From contig NZ_LITT01000008.1 in NCBI RefSeq assembly GCF_001636845.1, positions 20,441 to 84,440 of the forward strand: a stretch of 64,000 bases of DNA, written 5' to 3'. Made by a program: the position numbers and the translations under genes. Below the pieces are notes generated by a model. It searched no databases and had not been told where the DNA came from. It saw only the letters and a program-made list of their open reading frames with translations. This document shows, piece after piece, positions 43,303-53,971 of the stretch; within the stretch, counting starts at the first letter, position 1, and every line of letters begins with the position of its first letter. The DNA is from Clostridium ljungdahlii (lineage in GTDB: Bacteria; Bacillota; Clostridia; Clostridiales; Clostridiaceae).

Positions 43303-43932
43303 TTAAAATTTAATTCCACCATATTTTGATAAAATATTCTCGATTTTTTCATTTTTACAAAGAGCCATGGGAGTTAGCCCTGAAGCATTTTTCAAGTTTA
43401 TATCAAAACCGAAGTTTAAGAGTGCTTTTAAAAATTCTTCAAAATGTTCTTCAAAACAATTGATATAGTCGTCATGGAGGAGAGTATTTTCATATTTATC
43501 CCGTGCATTTATATCCGCACCGTATTTTACAAGGAGATTCAAAAGTTCTACGGAATAATTAAAGCTGCAGTAAAATATAGGAGTTTTACCAAGGCTATTG
43601 ATTGCATTAACTTCAGCTCCTCTCTTTAGTATCATGGTTATCAAGTCAATATGGGGGGCTGCCCTTGCACAAAGTTTGTGCAGGGGAGTTTCCATGAATT
43701 TACTTTGATGACTATTGATATCTACACCGCTGTTTATTAAAAGCTCGATTGTCTCAAAATAGTTGTTTCCGCAATTGTCGATAGCATAATGAAGTATACT
43801 CTGAATTTGAAAGTCGGAATTCAAATCATTGTCTTCTTTTAAGTAATCTTTTATTTTATTTATATTTCCTTCTTCAATGGATCTATAAATTGAATTGTAT
43901 TTTGAAGAAAATACATTGCTAAATATGCCCAA
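43303..43932 (-). CDS. Ankyrin-repeat protein
   Basis: 209 aa. Ankyrin repeats from about residue 38 to 205: SILHYAIDNCG, ETPLHKLCARAAPH, KTPIFYCSFNYSVELLNLLV, ENTLLHDDYINCFEE and LTPMALCKNE, each with the helix-loop-helix spacing of ~33 residues (GVDINSH, GAEVNAIN, GADINARD, GFDINLKN). No signal peptide. TTG start preceded by AAGGAGGT eight bases away. Partner unknown; convergent with the SNF2 gene. Confidence 0.9.
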   Translation of the reverse strand: MGIFSNVFSSKYNSIYRSIEEGNINKIKDYLKEDNDLNSDFQIQSILHYAIDNCGNNYFETIELLINSGVDINSHQSKFMETPLHKLCARAAPHIDLITMILKRGAEVNAINSLGKTPIFYCSFNYSVELLNLLVKYGADINARDKYENTLLHDDYINCFEEHFEEFLKALLNFGFDINLKNASGLTPMALCKNEKIENILSKYGGIKF

Positions 43933-44205
43933 ACTGCTATACCTCCTTAGAATTAAATGTTTTATTATACTTATAATAATATTTTAGCATATAAAATATC
44001 AAGTGATTCCATCTTTCATTTTATATTCTTAAGATAGCATTAGTAGTATGGAAATTTTTTATTATATAGTGTGAGGATATATTGATTTTCATATATTATT
44101 CACTGGATTATATAATAAAAAATAGACAATATAAGGAAGACGCAGCAAGAATATTAAAGGAGTTTGAAAATATAAGAAAAAATCAAAGAGAGGAGAGGAA
44201 AGATT

Positions 44206-45186
44206 ATGAAAAATAAAAACAACAGGTTAATATGCACTTCTGAATATGTAAGGATTAATGAAATAGATCAGTTTCTGTATCATTTAGGAACAAGCTTTGA
44301 TAATCCTGTAATGCTATTTTTACACGGAGGACCGGGTTCGGCGGAATCCTTATTTACAGGATTATTTCAAGATAGATGGGAAGAAATATATACTGTGGTT
44401 CATTGGGATCAGCGGGGTGCAGGGAAGACCCTTACGAAGAATCCAGATAAACTTCCTACAATAGAGTTGATGCTTCAGGACTTATTTGAAGTTATCCAGT
44501 ATCTTAAGAAAAAATATAGCAAGAAAAAGATTGTTATATTTGGCCATTCCTGGGGAAGTGTTTTAGGATCAATATTTATTAGAAAGCATCCGGAAGAAGT
44601 AGAGTATTATATTGGTGCTGGACAAGTTATTAGTATGGTGGAAAATGAGCAGGTAGGCTATAACAAAGTTAAAGAAATGATCGAAAATGCAGATGATAAA
44701 AAATCATTGAAAAAGCTTGAAAATATAGGTAAATATCCTGGCAGCAAAATTGTTTTTGATAAAGAGTTTTTGAGAAAATGTAATGTAGTTCGTAAGCTTC
44801 AGGGTAAATACAAATTAGGTATGGAGATAGGCATTGATATCTGGATAGCTATGTTTAAAAGTCCCATTTTTAAATTCTCCGATATTATAGCATTTATGAA
44901 AATCTTTAAGGCAAATTCAAAGGTTCACAGTTTTCTTGGTGGCTTTAATCTACGCACAGAATCCAAAGAATATAAGGTGCCGGTATATTATATTTTGGGT
45001 GGAAGGGATTGGCAAGCTCCCCATGTTATAGCTGAAGATTATTTTAAAGATATAAAGGCACCAAGTAAAGATATATTTATAATTCCAAATGCAGGACATT
45101 TCTTGATGATGGATCAGCCTGACCTGGTTTTTGATGCATTATCAAAAATAAGTAAGAAAGAAAAAAATGTACAATGTTTTTTATAA
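44206..45186 (+). CDS. Alpha/beta hydrolase, proline-iminopeptidase-like
   Basis: 326 aa. Oxyanion-hole motif LHGGPGSAE (~40), WDQRGAGKT (~67), nucleophile Ser in FGHSWGSVLGS (~118), acidic residue in YILGGRDWQAP (~265) and catalytic His in IPNAGHFLMMDQP (~300). Together these are the prolyl-aminopeptidase (S33)-type hydrolase signature. Cytoplasmic; substrate may be a peptide or ester. ATG behind GAGGAGAGG. The ~270 bases upstream hold nothing recognised. Confidence 0.9.
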   Translation: MKNKNNRLICTSEYVRINEIDQFLYHLGTSFDNPVMLFLHGGPGSAESLFTGLFQDRWEEIYTVVHWDQRGAGKTLTKNPDKLPTIELMLQDLFEVIQYLKKKYSKKKIVIFGHSWGSVLGSIFIRKHPEEVEYYIGAGQVISMVENEQVGYNKVKEMIENADDKKSLKKLENIGKYPGSKIVFDKEFLRKCNVVRKLQGKYKLGMEIGIDIWIAMFKSPIFKFSDIIAFMKIFKANSKVHSFLGGFNLRTESKEYKVPVYYILGGRDWQAPHVIAEDYFKDIKAPSKDIFIIPNAGHFLMMDQPDLVFDALSKISKKEKNVQCFL

Positions 45187-45427
45187 TATAGGATATTACA
45201 CAGTTAATTAAAATTAAATCATTTCTAACAGTTTCAAAAACCTTATAATTTACTAATTGCACCTCTTCTTATATATCTTTTATGCTCATTATATTATATT
45301 TATTAGTTTGAATTTATGTAATTATATCATTTATTTTGTTGCAGGGCAATAAATTGAAGTTAAAAAGTAAAAAATAAGATATACTTATATTAGAATACTT
45401 TAAGTATGAGGTGAAAGAGGTGTATTA

Positions 45428-47380
45428 TTGTTGAAAGGAAAATGTTATTATTGCAATAAGGAATTTAGTAAAGCAGGTATTTTAAAACATATAAAAAGCT
45501 GTAAAGTAATGAAAGAATCTATGGGATTAGATGAAAGCTCCTCTTCATCTAATATAAATAAGTTTATTTTAGGAGTGTATTCTAAATATGACAAGGACTA
45601 TTGGATGTATATAACTATAGATATAAATTGTACATTAAAAAATTTGGATCAGTTTTTAAGAGATATATGGGTGGAATGCTGCGGTCATTTGAGTATGTTT
45701 GAGATATATGGGGAAAGATATGAAAGTGAAATAGATACAGATTGGACTTTTGGAGAACCTTCAAATGATATGAATATAAAGCTTAAAAATGTTATAGGTT
45801 TAAATAACAAAATAGAATACGAATATGATTTTGGATCTACTACATATTTAGAAATTAAAGTTATAGATAAGATTATATGTTCTAATAAGGGAAAAGACAT
45901 AGAGCTAATAGCTAGAAATAATGAGCCAGAATTGAAATGTTCAAATTGCGGCAGTAAGGCATCATACTATGATTATGAAAATGAAGAATATCTGTGTGAT
46001 GATTGTTTTGAAGATAGTACTAGTGATGAAGAAATGATAGAAGAAGTGGATTATGTAAATTCACCGAGAGCAGGAGTTTGTGGGTATCATGGAAGTAAGG
46101 AAGATGAAGTCAAATATTTACCGAATGTTAAAAGTGGTAAAGTAATAACGGTTGGAAGTTTTGGCAGCAAAACAGAAGAAGAGAACAATGATGTTGAAGA
46201 AGATTATACTTATGAAGATGATGAGGAATCATATTTTGATAATGCTTTTTCAATGGACTTTGATAAAGTAGCTAGAAGAGCAATTAATGCTGGAATAAGA
46301 AAAGAGATTAAAAACTGGCAGCCTATTGAAAAAAATTTTTCCCTTGAATATCATTTGAACAGATTTACAAAAGACAAGTTGATAGATATAGCTAAAAATC
46401 TGTATATAAATAAGATTTCAAAATTGAAGAAAGAAGAATTAAAAAATAAAATACTGGACTCATATGAACAAGAGGCACAGTTTATTATGGAAAATATGGG
46501 GGGTGAAGCATTTAAAGTTTTACTAGAAGCATCAACAAAGAAAATATGTTCGGTTCATAACTATGATATAGAAACTAATGTTGCTAATTATCTTAGAAAT
46601 AGAGCATTTCTATTTACAGGAGAAATAGATGGAGAAGATGTTATTATTGTGCCGGAAGAATTACAAAAGGTAATTTTACGCAGAGATAACAAGGAATTAA
46701 TAAAGCAGTTAGAAAAAAATGAGGAAATCATAAAGCTCTTTTGGGGAATGTGTAATTATTATGGTGTTGTTGAACTTGAAACTTTTAAAGAATTAGTGAA
46801 AAGATATATTGATTTTGATATAGCATATATGAATCTTGAAGTTATATTAGAAAATGCCGCAGAGTATTATGGAGAATTTGAGTTTAATGGATATTTGGGA
46901 AATGATGTTTTGGTTGATGATGCTTTTGATATAATTTGTCATCAGCGTGAAAAAAGAGATTTGAATTTTTATCCTTTTAAAAAAGAAGAATTGTTGGAAG
47001 CAGCTAAAATCGATTTTCAGGATAAGACAAAGGCTTATAATAAACTTTATAAATTTTTTACAGAGAATTTTGATATAGATAGTGAAGATGCAGAAGATTT
47101 GATATTGGCTTTAGAGGCTGAATTTAAAAATAATGTAAAAATTTCGGATGTTATGGAAGCTTTTATAACTAATTTTGATGTTTCAAGTATTGAAGAAGTA
47201 AATCTTATTGGAAATGAAGTGATAAAATTTTTTAATAATACAAGAATGTGGATTTTAAAAGGATATACTCCAGAGGAGCTTAGTTCTACTACTGTAATAA
47301 AAAAAGAAAAGGTGGGTAGAAATGATCCATGTCCTTGTGGAAGTGGGAAAAAGTATAAAAATTGTTGTGGTAAAAAGTAA
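45428..47380 (+). CDS. SEC-C domain protein with zinc fingers and pRiA4b ORF-3-like domain
   Basis: 650-aa mosaic. A C2HC finger ([20 protein letters not shown], ~6-25) is followed by a pRiA4b ORF-3-like domain (~50-150; [35 protein letters not shown]). Then a CxxC...CxxC zinc ribbon (~172-195), an acidic stretch, a Rho-N/SAP-like helix pair ([20 protein letters not shown], ~310), and a C-terminal SEC-C motif [19 protein letters not shown]. No enzyme motif; probably a nucleic-acid- or protein-binding adaptor. TTG start (45428 or 45431) after GAGGTG. Function unknown. Confidence 0.83.
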   Translation: MLKGKCYYCNKEFSKAGILKHIKSCKVMKESMGLDESSSSSNINKFILGVYSKYDKDYWMYITIDINCTLKNLDQFLRDIWVECCGHLSMFEIYGERYESEIDTDWTFGEPSNDMNIKLKNVIGLNNKIEYEYDFGSTTYLEIKVIDKIICSNKGKDIELIARNNEPELKCSNCGSKASYYDYENEEYLCDDCFEDSTSDEEMIEEVDYVNSPRAGVCGYHGSKEDEVKYLPNVKSGKVITVGSFGSKTEEENNDVEEDYTYEDDEESYFDNAFSMDFDKVARRAINAGIRKEIKNWQPIEKNFSLEYHLNRFTKDKLIDIAKNLYINKISKLKKEELKNKILDSYEQEAQFIMENMGGEAFKVLLEASTKKICSVHNYDIETNVANYLRNRAFLFTGEIDGEDVIIVPEELQKVILRRDNKELIKQLEKNEEIIKLFWGMCNYYGVVELETFKELVKRYIDFDIAYMNLEVILENAAEYYGEFEFNGYLGNDVLVDDAFDIICHQREKRDLNFYPFKKEELLEAAKIDFQDKTKAYNKLYKFFTENFDIDSEDAEDLILALEAEFKNNVKISDVMEAFITNFDVSSIEEVNLIGNEVIKFFNNTRMWILKGYTPEELSSTTVIKKEKVGRNDPCPCGSGKKYKNCCGKK

Positions 47381-47928
47381 ATAGAAATTACCAGTATATA
47401 ATAAAGACAAAAAGGTTACTATAATAGCATAGGGTATATAACAGTTGAGTCAAGATTTATATGTGCTTCGAGTAGAGGTATTTATGAATCGGCCAACGAT
47501 TGTATATAGGTTATTGTATAAATAGCTTATATATGGTCAGAGGGAAGATTCTATATTGTGGGGAAAAGCTTTAATATAGTTGATTATATTAAGGTTCCAA
47601 CTTATGGTATAGGGTCGAGCTAAAATTATATGAGGTGTTGAGATGGTTATATATAGCCGAGAGGTTATATATAGTTGTGTAGATATTTTATATAGTCGAG
47701 GAAACCATCATTATAGGTAATGAACTGCTTTATTATGGTGGAAACATCATAATAAGGTCATATATGTTATCTATAATGGTGCAACTTAGATTATTATGTG
47801 CTCTACTATATAAGAACTATAAGTGGATTTGAATTAACAATCTCCTTATAGTTCTTTTTATTTAAAAAATTGAGGATCATTCTCCATATATAGACGGTAC
47901 AGTAATTAGAAATTCATCTATTGTAAAT
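47381..47928. other. Non-coding region with degenerate TATATAG(T/C)CGAGG repeats
   Basis: About 430 bases without any frame, made of loosely repeated units such as TATATAGCCGAGAGGTTATA, TATATAGTCGAGGAAAC, GTATAGGGTCGAGC and TTATATATGGTCAGAGGG, spaced roughly 30-50 bases. A strong hairpin (AAGAACTATAAG with CTTATAGTTCTT, 47811-47858) and T-run closes it. Could be a decayed repeat array or a long structured RNA. Confidence 0.4.
47811..47862. terminator. Terminator hairpin between SEC-C and DAHP synthase genes
   Basis: AAGAACTATAAG pairs with CTTATAGTTCTT across a ~24-nt loop; TTTTT on the plus strand. May serve the plus-strand transcript. Confidence 0.65.
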
Positions 47929-48957
47929 TTACACGTTTTCAGCAATATAGTAAATTAAATTTTCTGTATCCTCCCAGCCTAGGCATGGATCTGTTATGGA
48001 CTTTCCATAGATACCATCATTTACGTCTTGTTTACCCCCTACAAGATAGCTTTCAATCATAAGTCCTTTAATCATTTTTTTTAGCGTAGAATTATATTTT
48101 CTACTCATTAGTACTTCTCTTGCAATTCTCGGTTGTTCTTTATAAAGCTTCATTGAATTTGCATGATTTGTATCTACAATAATAGCAGGATTTAATAACC
48201 CTTGTTTTTCATATTCGCTGGCGAGATAAGTCAGGTTTTCATAATGATAATTTGGAATGTTTCTGCCATAAGAGTCTACTGCTCCTCTTAAAACAGCATG
48301 TGCAAGAGGGTTTCCACTTGTTTTAATCTCCCAACCATTATATATAAAAGAATGACCGAGCTGTGCTGCTTTAATGGAATTTAACATTACGTGGATATCT
48401 CCGCTGGTAGGATTTTTCATTCCTACAGGCATATCAACACCGCTTACAGTAAATCTATGCTGTTGATCTTCTACTGAGCGAGCTCCAACTGCATGATAAC
48501 TTAACACGTCTGAAAGATATGCATAATTTTCAGGATACAGCATTTCATCAGCAGCAGGCATATAATATTCACTTAATGCTTTTATATGCATCCTTCTAAT
48601 TGCTCTTATTCCTTCAACTAAATCTGGTTTTTTGTGTAAGTCTGGTTGGTGTGCCATTCCCTTATATCCTTCACCAGTTGTTCTTGGCTTATTTGTGTAT
48701 ATTCTAGGTATAATGACAATATAATCCTTTACTTTTTCTTGAACTTTTGCAAGCCTTTCAATGTATTCACAAACAGAATCTTCATTATCTGCAGAACAGG
48801 GCCCTATGATAAGAAGAAATTTATCATCTTCATTTTGAAAAATTTTTTTTATTTCAACATCTCTGTTTTCTTTAATTCCCTTAATATAATTTGGCAGAGG
48901 CATTTCTTGTATAATTTCCTGTGCTGTAGGTATTTTTTTAATAAATTCCATACTCAT
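47929..48957 (-). CDS. aroF: 3-deoxy-7-phosphoheptulonate synthase (class I DAHP synthase)
   Basis: First enzyme of aromatic amino-acid synthesis: PEP + erythrose-4-phosphate to DAHP. 342 aa from the ATG at 48957 (MSMEFIKKIPTAQEI), preferred because AAAGGA lies 9-10 bases upstream; longer starts lack a site. Class I motifs: IIGPCSADN (~50), PRIYTNKPRTTGEGYKGM, ARSVEDQQHRFTVSG, GMKNPTSGD, SGNPLAHAVLRG, IIVDTNHANS and ESYLVGGKQD. Monocistronic. No leader or T-box is visible in the ~70 bases upstream. Confidence 0.95.
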   Translation of the reverse strand: MSMEFIKKIPTAQEIIQEMPLPNYIKGIKENRDVEIKKIFQNEDDKFLLIIGPCSADNEDSVCEYIERLAKVQEKVKDYIVIIPRIYTNKPRTTGEGYKGMAHQPDLHKKPDLVEGIRAIRRMHIKALSEYYMPAADEMLYPENYAYLSDVLSYHAVGARSVEDQQHRFTVSGVDMPVGMKNPTSGDIHVMLNSIKAAQLGHSFIYNGWEIKTSGNPLAHAVLRGAVDSYGRNIPNYHYENLTYLASEYEKQGLLNPAIIVDTNHANSMKLYKEQPRIAREVLMSRKYNSTLKKMIKGLMIESYLVGGKQDVNDGIYGKSITDPCLGWEDTENLIYYIAENV

Positions 48958-49039
48958 ATTTTTAATTCCTTTCTTTAGGCATTTATATGATTTAAGTTTC
49001 AATTTATGTAATTATATCATCTAGTTTTTTTATGTCAAT

Positions 49040-49082
49040 ATAAACTAAAGCTAAAATGCTATACTTGCACTTTAGCTTTAAG
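49040..49082 (-). terminator. Terminator of the recombinase gene
   Basis: TAAAGCTAAA(G/A) stem with a ~13-nt loop, starting 12 bases after the recombinase stop on the minus strand. Confidence 0.65.
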
Positions 49083-49093
49083 TTTAGATATTC

Positions 49094-49693
49094 CTAGACC
49101 ATTTCACTTTTTTCTTCAAGCTTGGAATACATTTTCTCCTGCTGCTTGGTCGTAAATTGAAAGTAAATTTCTGTATTAGTAACAGATCTATGTCCAAGCC
49201 ACCACTGCAGTTCTTTTATATCCATATCAGACTCTGCTAAATGAACTGCTGTAGTATGTTTTAGAGCATGAAAATGGTATTTACTCTTATCAGGAATATT
49301 AGAGTAAGAACAATATTTTTTCATAAGATAATCAAGAGTTTGCCTTGAAATAGGTCTATTTTTTTGACTTTTAAACAGAACTTCAGAGTTAGATGACAAA
49401 TTGCTTTCATGTATATATTTATCTAATGCATCTTTAGTCTTATTATCAAGTCTTATAGTATTATTGCAGCTGCCTTTTAGTCTTTTACAGTAAAGTTCGC
49501 CTTTTGAAGCATTATAATCTTCCAATTTAATCAAAGCAATTTCAGAGGCTCTTAACCCACATCTATAAGCAACTCTAAAGATTGCTAAATCTCTAACTGC
49601 ATGTATATTATCTAAACTTATGATAGCATTGAAAAGGCTCTTTGTTTCTTCCTGAGTAAAATATTTTATTTTCTTATTACCGGTTCTTTCCAT
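49094..49693 (-). CDS. Small tyrosine recombinase/integrase
   Basis: 199 aa, catalytic domain only (no SAM-like core-binding domain). First catalytic Arg in RCGLRASEIALIKLED (~50), Lys in the beta-hairpin region (CKRLKG), then HALKHTTAVHLAES (~143), LGHRSVTNTEIYFQF (~166) with the His and nucleophile Tyr. In the HxxR box the Arg is replaced by Lys (HALKH), a variant seen in some small clostridial integrases. FimB/XerD-like size suggests a DNA inversion or integration role. No obvious att sites or inverted repeats beside it. ATG with GAGGAAAC upstream. Confidence 0.87.
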   Translation of the reverse strand: MERTGNKKIKYFTQEETKSLFNAIISLDNIHAVRDLAIFRVAYRCGLRASEIALIKLEDYNASKGELYCKRLKGSCNNTIRLDNKTKDALDKYIHESNLSSNSEVLFKSQKNRPISRQTLDYLMKKYCSYSNIPDKSKYHFHALKHTTAVHLAESDMDIKELQWWLGHRSVTNTEIYFQFTTKQQEKMYSKLEEKSEMV

Positions 49694-50063
49694 TTAGTTT
49701 CCTCTTTTCAAGATAATTGTACAATATAAATATTTTGTATAATAAATTATAGCATAATATTGAGTAAAATCCAATTATTATGAAAATAACATTAAAATAA
49801 TGTTGTAATTTACAGAATAATGAAGTAATAATTATCATAATTTTAAATTTATGGGATTATATTGGAATAATGAAATAATAAATAGGTGTAAAATTTTCAT
49901 TTTTCGGACAAAATATTTATTTCGTCTAAATAAATAATAATGTAGATAAAAAAATAAGTCAAAATATTAATCACATGGTAAGAAATGAGTATTTACATAA
50001 ACAAATATTAGTAGAGGTAAATAGTTTAAAAGAAAAATTATTCGTATAGATAAGGATTGTAAA
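49694..50063. other. 370-bp AT-rich intergenic region
   Basis: Divergent region between the recombinase and a GGDEF-EAL gene. Only a 24-codon frame (49976-50050) is open, without recognisable family; no clear inverted repeats or paired promoter boxes. Confidence 0.4.
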
Positions 50064-51737
50064 ATGTATAGAAACGATAAATATAGTTTGGAAAATGACA
50101 ACGTGTATACATATGCACTTAATATGGGCAATCTTGGAGTCTGCAAATGGAATATAGATACAGGCGAAATGGTTATTTCTGAAAAAATAACAGGATATGG
50201 ACTCAACTCTGTTAAAAGTATGAATGAATTTATTAATATTATAACTTATGAAAAAGACAAAATGATGGCAATACAAGATCTAGATGATTATATTAATGGA
50301 TCTCTAGAGTTTTATCAAAGTACATTTAGAATAAAGACTAAATGCGGAGAAATTAAATGGGTTTTACTTAAGGGTAAAATATTTAAAGATGAAATAGAAA
50401 GTTCTGGTGTACTAGGTGTATTAATATTTAATATTACAAATATGAAGTTCTATGAAAGATGGGATGGTCTTACTAATTTACCTAATAGGGAATTTTTTTT
50501 TATAAAGCTTAATAATTCAATAAAAACAGCTAAAATTCATAATAAAAAAGGTGCACTTATATATATTGATATCGATAATTTAAAAATCATAAATCATAAT
50601 TTTGGGCACCACATTGGTGATTGGATTTTAAAATCATTTGCAAAATCAATTACCGTATTACTTGGTAAGAAGGGTGAGTTATTCAGGTTAGAAGGGGACG
50701 AATTTGCAATACTAATTTATGAGTTTAATGATATAAAAAAAATAGAGAAAATGTGTAATAAAATTCATAAATGTTTAAAAAAATCTTTTAAAATAATGAG
50801 TAAAGAAATTTACATTAGTACAAGTTTAGGGGTAACTGTTTTTCCAGATGATAGTTCTGATCCAGATGAACTATTAAAGTTTTGTAATTTTGCAATATAT
50901 AAATCTAAAGGTAAGGGAAAAAATGAGTGTACTTTCTTTGATAAACAAAAGGCACAACCCTATTTTAGAAAAATTTTAATTGATAGTGAACTGAAGAATT
51001 CAATTATTAATAACGAATTAGATATTTTTTATCAGCCTCAAATTAATGCTTTAAGTAATAAAATTATTGGCGTTGAAGCACTTTTAAGGTGGAATAATAA
51101 TAAACTTGGCAATGTATCTCCTTCTGAATTTATTCCTATAGCCGAAGATAATGGATACATTGTACAAATTGGAGATTGGGTTCTAAACAAAGCCTTAGAG
51201 ACTGCTTGTTCATGGAAAGAAAAAGGTTATAAATTTAATAAGATATCTGTAAATGTATCTCCAATTCAATTAAAAAAAAGTGATTTTAAGATGAATATAT
51301 TAAACATATGTGTAAAGCACAATGTAGAACCTTCTTTACTTGAAATAGAAATAACGGAAAGAACTTTAATTGAAATTGGGGAAGACAAGATTGAATTATT
51401 AAATGAACTTATGGAAAGCGGCGTAAGCATTGCAATAGATGATTTTGGAACAGGATATTCTTCTTTAAACTATTTAATTAATTTACCAGTTAATACGCTA
51501 AAAATAGACAAGTCATTTATTTCTAATATTCGTAATGATAAAAGCAAAGCTGTAATTGGCAGTATAGTTAAATTATCAAAGTATTTAAAATATAAAGTAA
51601 TTACTGAAGGTGTGGAGACAAGAGAACAGTTGGATGAAATTATTGGTTTGGGCTGTAATTTGATTCAAGGTTACTATTTTAGCAAACCGCTTAAAGAGAA
51701 TAAAATTGAGAATTTATTAAAAAATCAAAGTAAATAG
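50064..51737 (+). CDS. PAS-GGDEF-EAL protein with degenerate GGDEF motif
   Basis: 557 aa, soluble. An N-terminal PAS-like domain (~15-125; [39 protein letters not shown]) precedes a GGDEF domain whose signature is [10 protein letters not shown] (~212): EGDEF instead of GGDEF, so cyclase activity is doubtful. The EAL domain keeps [11 protein letters not shown] (~335), [22 protein letters not shown] and LKIDKSF, so it is most likely a c-di-GMP phosphodiesterase sensing through PAS. AAGGA before the ATG. The chemoreceptor gene starts 11 bases later, implying one operon. Confidence 0.92.
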   Translation: MYRNDKYSLENDNVYTYALNMGNLGVCKWNIDTGEMVISEKITGYGLNSVKSMNEFINIITYEKDKMMAIQDLDDYINGSLEFYQSTFRIKTKCGEIKWVLLKGKIFKDEIESSGVLGVLIFNITNMKFYERWDGLTNLPNREFFFIKLNNSIKTAKIHNKKGALIYIDIDNLKIINHNFGHHIGDWILKSFAKSITVLLGKKGELFRLEGDEFAILIYEFNDIKKIEKMCNKIHKCLKKSFKIMSKEIYISTSLGVTVFPDDSSDPDELLKFCNFAIYKSKGKGKNECTFFDKQKAQPYFRKILIDSELKNSIINNELDIFYQPQINALSNKIIGVEALLRWNNNKLGNVSPSEFIPIAEDNGYIVQIGDWVLNKALETACSWKEKGYKFNKISVNVSPIQLKKSDFKMNILNICVKHNVEPSLLEIEITERTLIEIGEDKIELLNELMESGVSIAIDDFGTGYSSLNYLINLPVNTLKIDKSFISNIRNDKSKAVIGSIVKLSKYLKYKVITEGVETREQLDEIIGLGCNLIQGYYFSKPLKENKIENLLKNQSK

Positions 51738-51748
51738 GAGGAATCAAG

Positions 51749-53461
51749 GTGAATTTTTTTAAAAATATTAAAGTAAGAACAAAATTGATGTTATCTTTTA
51801 TTATAATGGCTTTATTAATTGCTGTAGTTGGTGTTATAGGTATAGTGTCACTAAGGACAGTGAATTTAAATTCTGAAGAGATGTACAGCAATAGATTACA
51901 AAGTGTTTATATGCTTACAGATATGAAACAAAATTTAACAGAAATAAAAAGCGATATGCTGCAATTAGTTTATGTGAAAGATGCTTCAAAAAAAGGTGAT
52001 TTAGAAAAAGATATCCAACTAAATAAAGACGAAGATCAGAAATATATTGAGAATTATGAAAAGCTTCCTAAGAATGACACAGAAAAACAAATGTGGTCTG
52101 CATTTAAAAGTTATGATAGTAAGTACATAACTTTAAGGGAAAATACTATTAAGCTTATTGATGCTGGAAATTTTGATGAGGCAGTTAAACAATACAGGCA
52201 GATAGTAGCGACAAGAGATGCCATGTTTTCAAGTCTTAATAAGCTAATTAGTGGAAACACTGACAATGCAAAAATCAAAAATTCTAATAACCATGCTGTA
52301 TTTTTAAGCAGCAATAAGATTATGACTATACTAATAATAGTTGGACTAGTATCTGCAATAGGCTTAGCTTTGTTGCTAAATTCATGTATAGCAGGTCCTT
52401 TGAAATTAGCTGTAGAAAATATAAAAGTTATAGCCAAAGGAGATTTTACTACAGTTGTACCACTTGGACGTAAAGATGAAATAGGAGAACTTGCCAACGT
52501 AGTATATATGATGCAGAAAGATTTAACTGAGTTAATTAAAGGAATAATGACAAATTCACAGGAGATTAGTGCATCTAGTGAAGAACTTTCTGCTACAGTA
52601 GAAGAGTTATCAGCAAAAGCAGAGGAGATAGATGGTGCAGTAAAGAATATAACATTTGGAATTCAGGAAAACAGTGCATCATCAGAAGAAATAACAGCAT
52701 CTATTGAAGAAGTGGATTCGAGCATTAATGAACTGTCTGGTAAAGCTGCGGAAGGAAGCAATAATGCAAACCAATCTAAAGAAAGAGCTGTTAAAGTTGA
52801 GAAAAAAGGTAAGGATGCAATAAAGGAAGTACGAAACTTATATGAAGAGAAGAAAAATCATATGCTTCAGGCAATTGAAGAAGGAAAAGTGGTAGATGAT
52901 ATAAAGATCATGGCAGATACTATTGCAGATATATCAGAACAGACAAACTTACTTGCCTTGAATGCGGCTATAGAGGCTGCTAGGGCTGGAGAACAAGGTA
53001 AAGGATTTGCAGTAGTTGCAGAAGAGGTAAGAGAACTTGCAGAACAATCTTCACAAGCAGTAACAGGTATTCAAGATACTATTGTAAAAGTTCAGGATGC
53101 ATTTAAAAATTTATCTGAAAATGGTAATGATGTACTAAAATTTATAAATGAAGATGTAGATCCACAATTTGAGTATTTTGGGAACATGGGAAGTCAATAT
53201 TATAATGATTCTGATTTTGTGAGCAGAATGTCTGAGGAAATTGCATCTATGTCTGAAGAGCTTACAGCTACAGTGAGTCAAGTAAGCAATGCAGTGCAGA
53301 ATGTGGCAGAAAATGCACAGGATTCTAGTGAACATTCAGAAGCAATAAAGGCAAGTATTGATGAAACAACAAAAGCGATAGTAGAGGTATCGAAAACTGC
53401 GCAAAGTCAAGCAGAACTTGCTCAAAAACTTAATGGGATGGTTCAAAAATTTAAGATATAA
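51749..53461 (+). CDS. Methyl-accepting chemotaxis protein
   Basis: 570 aa. TM1 (~13-33), a four-helix-bundle periplasmic-type sensor (~34-188), TM2 (~189-210), HAMP (~211-262), and a signalling domain with the conserved hairpin tip [19 protein letters not shown], then [18 protein letters not shown] (~395-430). Methylation-type Glu/Gln pairs flank it. GTG start behind AGGAGG. Signal unknown; co-transcribed with a phosphodiesterase-like protein, suggesting chemotaxis and c-di-GMP are tuned together. Confidence 0.95.
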   Translation: MNFFKNIKVRTKLMLSFIIMALLIAVVGVIGIVSLRTVNLNSEEMYSNRLQSVYMLTDMKQNLTEIKSDMLQLVYVKDASKKGDLEKDIQLNKDEDQKYIENYEKLPKNDTEKQMWSAFKSYDSKYITLRENTIKLIDAGNFDEAVKQYRQIVATRDAMFSSLNKLISGNTDNAKIKNSNNHAVFLSSNKIMTILIIVGLVSAIGLALLLNSCIAGPLKLAVENIKVIAKGDFTTVVPLGRKDEIGELANVVYMMQKDLTELIKGIMTNSQEISASSEELSATVEELSAKAEEIDGAVKNITFGIQENSASSEEITASIEEVDSSINELSGKAAEGSNNANQSKERAVKVEKKGKDAIKEVRNLYEEKKNHMLQAIEEGKVVDDIKIMADTIADISEQTNLLALNAAIEAARAGEQGKGFAVVAEEVRELAEQSSQAVTGIQDTIVKVQDAFKNLSENGNDVLKFINEDVDPQFEYFGNMGSQYYNDSDFVSRMSEEIASMSEELTATVSQVSNAVQNVAENAQDSSEHSEAIKASIDETTKAIVEVSKTAQSQAELAQKLNGMVQKFKI

Positions 53462-53500
53462 AATAATTCTTAGAGTCAGATAAATATTCCAAAAAAACAT

Positions 53501-53529
53501 TTGACAATCTCAAAAAAAAATAATATACT
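53501..53529 (+). promoter_or_regulatory. Promoter of the T-box transcript
   Basis: Perfect TTGACA (53501-53506), 17-bp spacer, TATACT (53524-53529). Transcription should begin near 53536, at the 5' end of the T-box. Confidence 0.85.
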
Positions 53530-53535
53530 TAATGG

Positions 53536-53851
53536 CATAAACTGTGATGGAGAAAGAAATATTTGATCTATTAACTTAAGAGAGCCAACGTTTGGTGTAA
53601 GTTGGTGTTAATGAAAATATGTAAATCACTCCGGAGTTTCCAAGTAGAAAGGCCTTTGCCAAGTAAACGAGGACGTATACCAACGATATATGGTTAGGGT
53701 TTATGTTAAATAAAATTTTTTATTTAAAGTTGACCTGATTTGAGAGGCAATTGGTATATCTAATTGCAAATAAGGTGGTACCACGGAAATAAATCTTTCG
53801 TCCTTATGAACATATTAAAATGTGTTTATAAGGACGAGAGATTTTTTTATT
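53536..53851 (+). promoter_or_regulatory. T-box riboswitch, tentative Val specifier
   Basis: Clear T-box leader: Stem I apical part GAGAGCCAACG...GTGTAAGTTGGT (53579-53606), antiterminator box AAGGTGGTACCACGG (53772-53786), and a terminator CGTCCTTAT...ATAAGGACG followed by a T-run (53799-53850). Pairing GTGAT/ATCAC, ATATTT/AAATAT and TATTAAC/GTTAATG places GTA (53621-53623) in the specifier loop, read as Val. The bulge TGGT fits a tRNA with discriminator A, as tRNA-Val has, and argues against Cys. Uncharged tRNA would turn on the MFS gene downstream. Specifier is hand-folded. Confidence 0.92.
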
Positions 53852-53971
53852 TATTAAAATATCTATGATCAGGAGAGGAGGATAATTTAATATTAGAATA
53901 TTAAAAAAATTGGGGCAAATTTTAATATAGAAATATGATTATACAGGAATAAAAGAAGGGGGCTTTATCTT

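Noticed and set aside
49976..50050. 24-codon frame upstream of the second GGDEF-EAL gene as a Spo0E-like peptide
   Set aside because: Lacks the SxxxD motif and a ribosome site.
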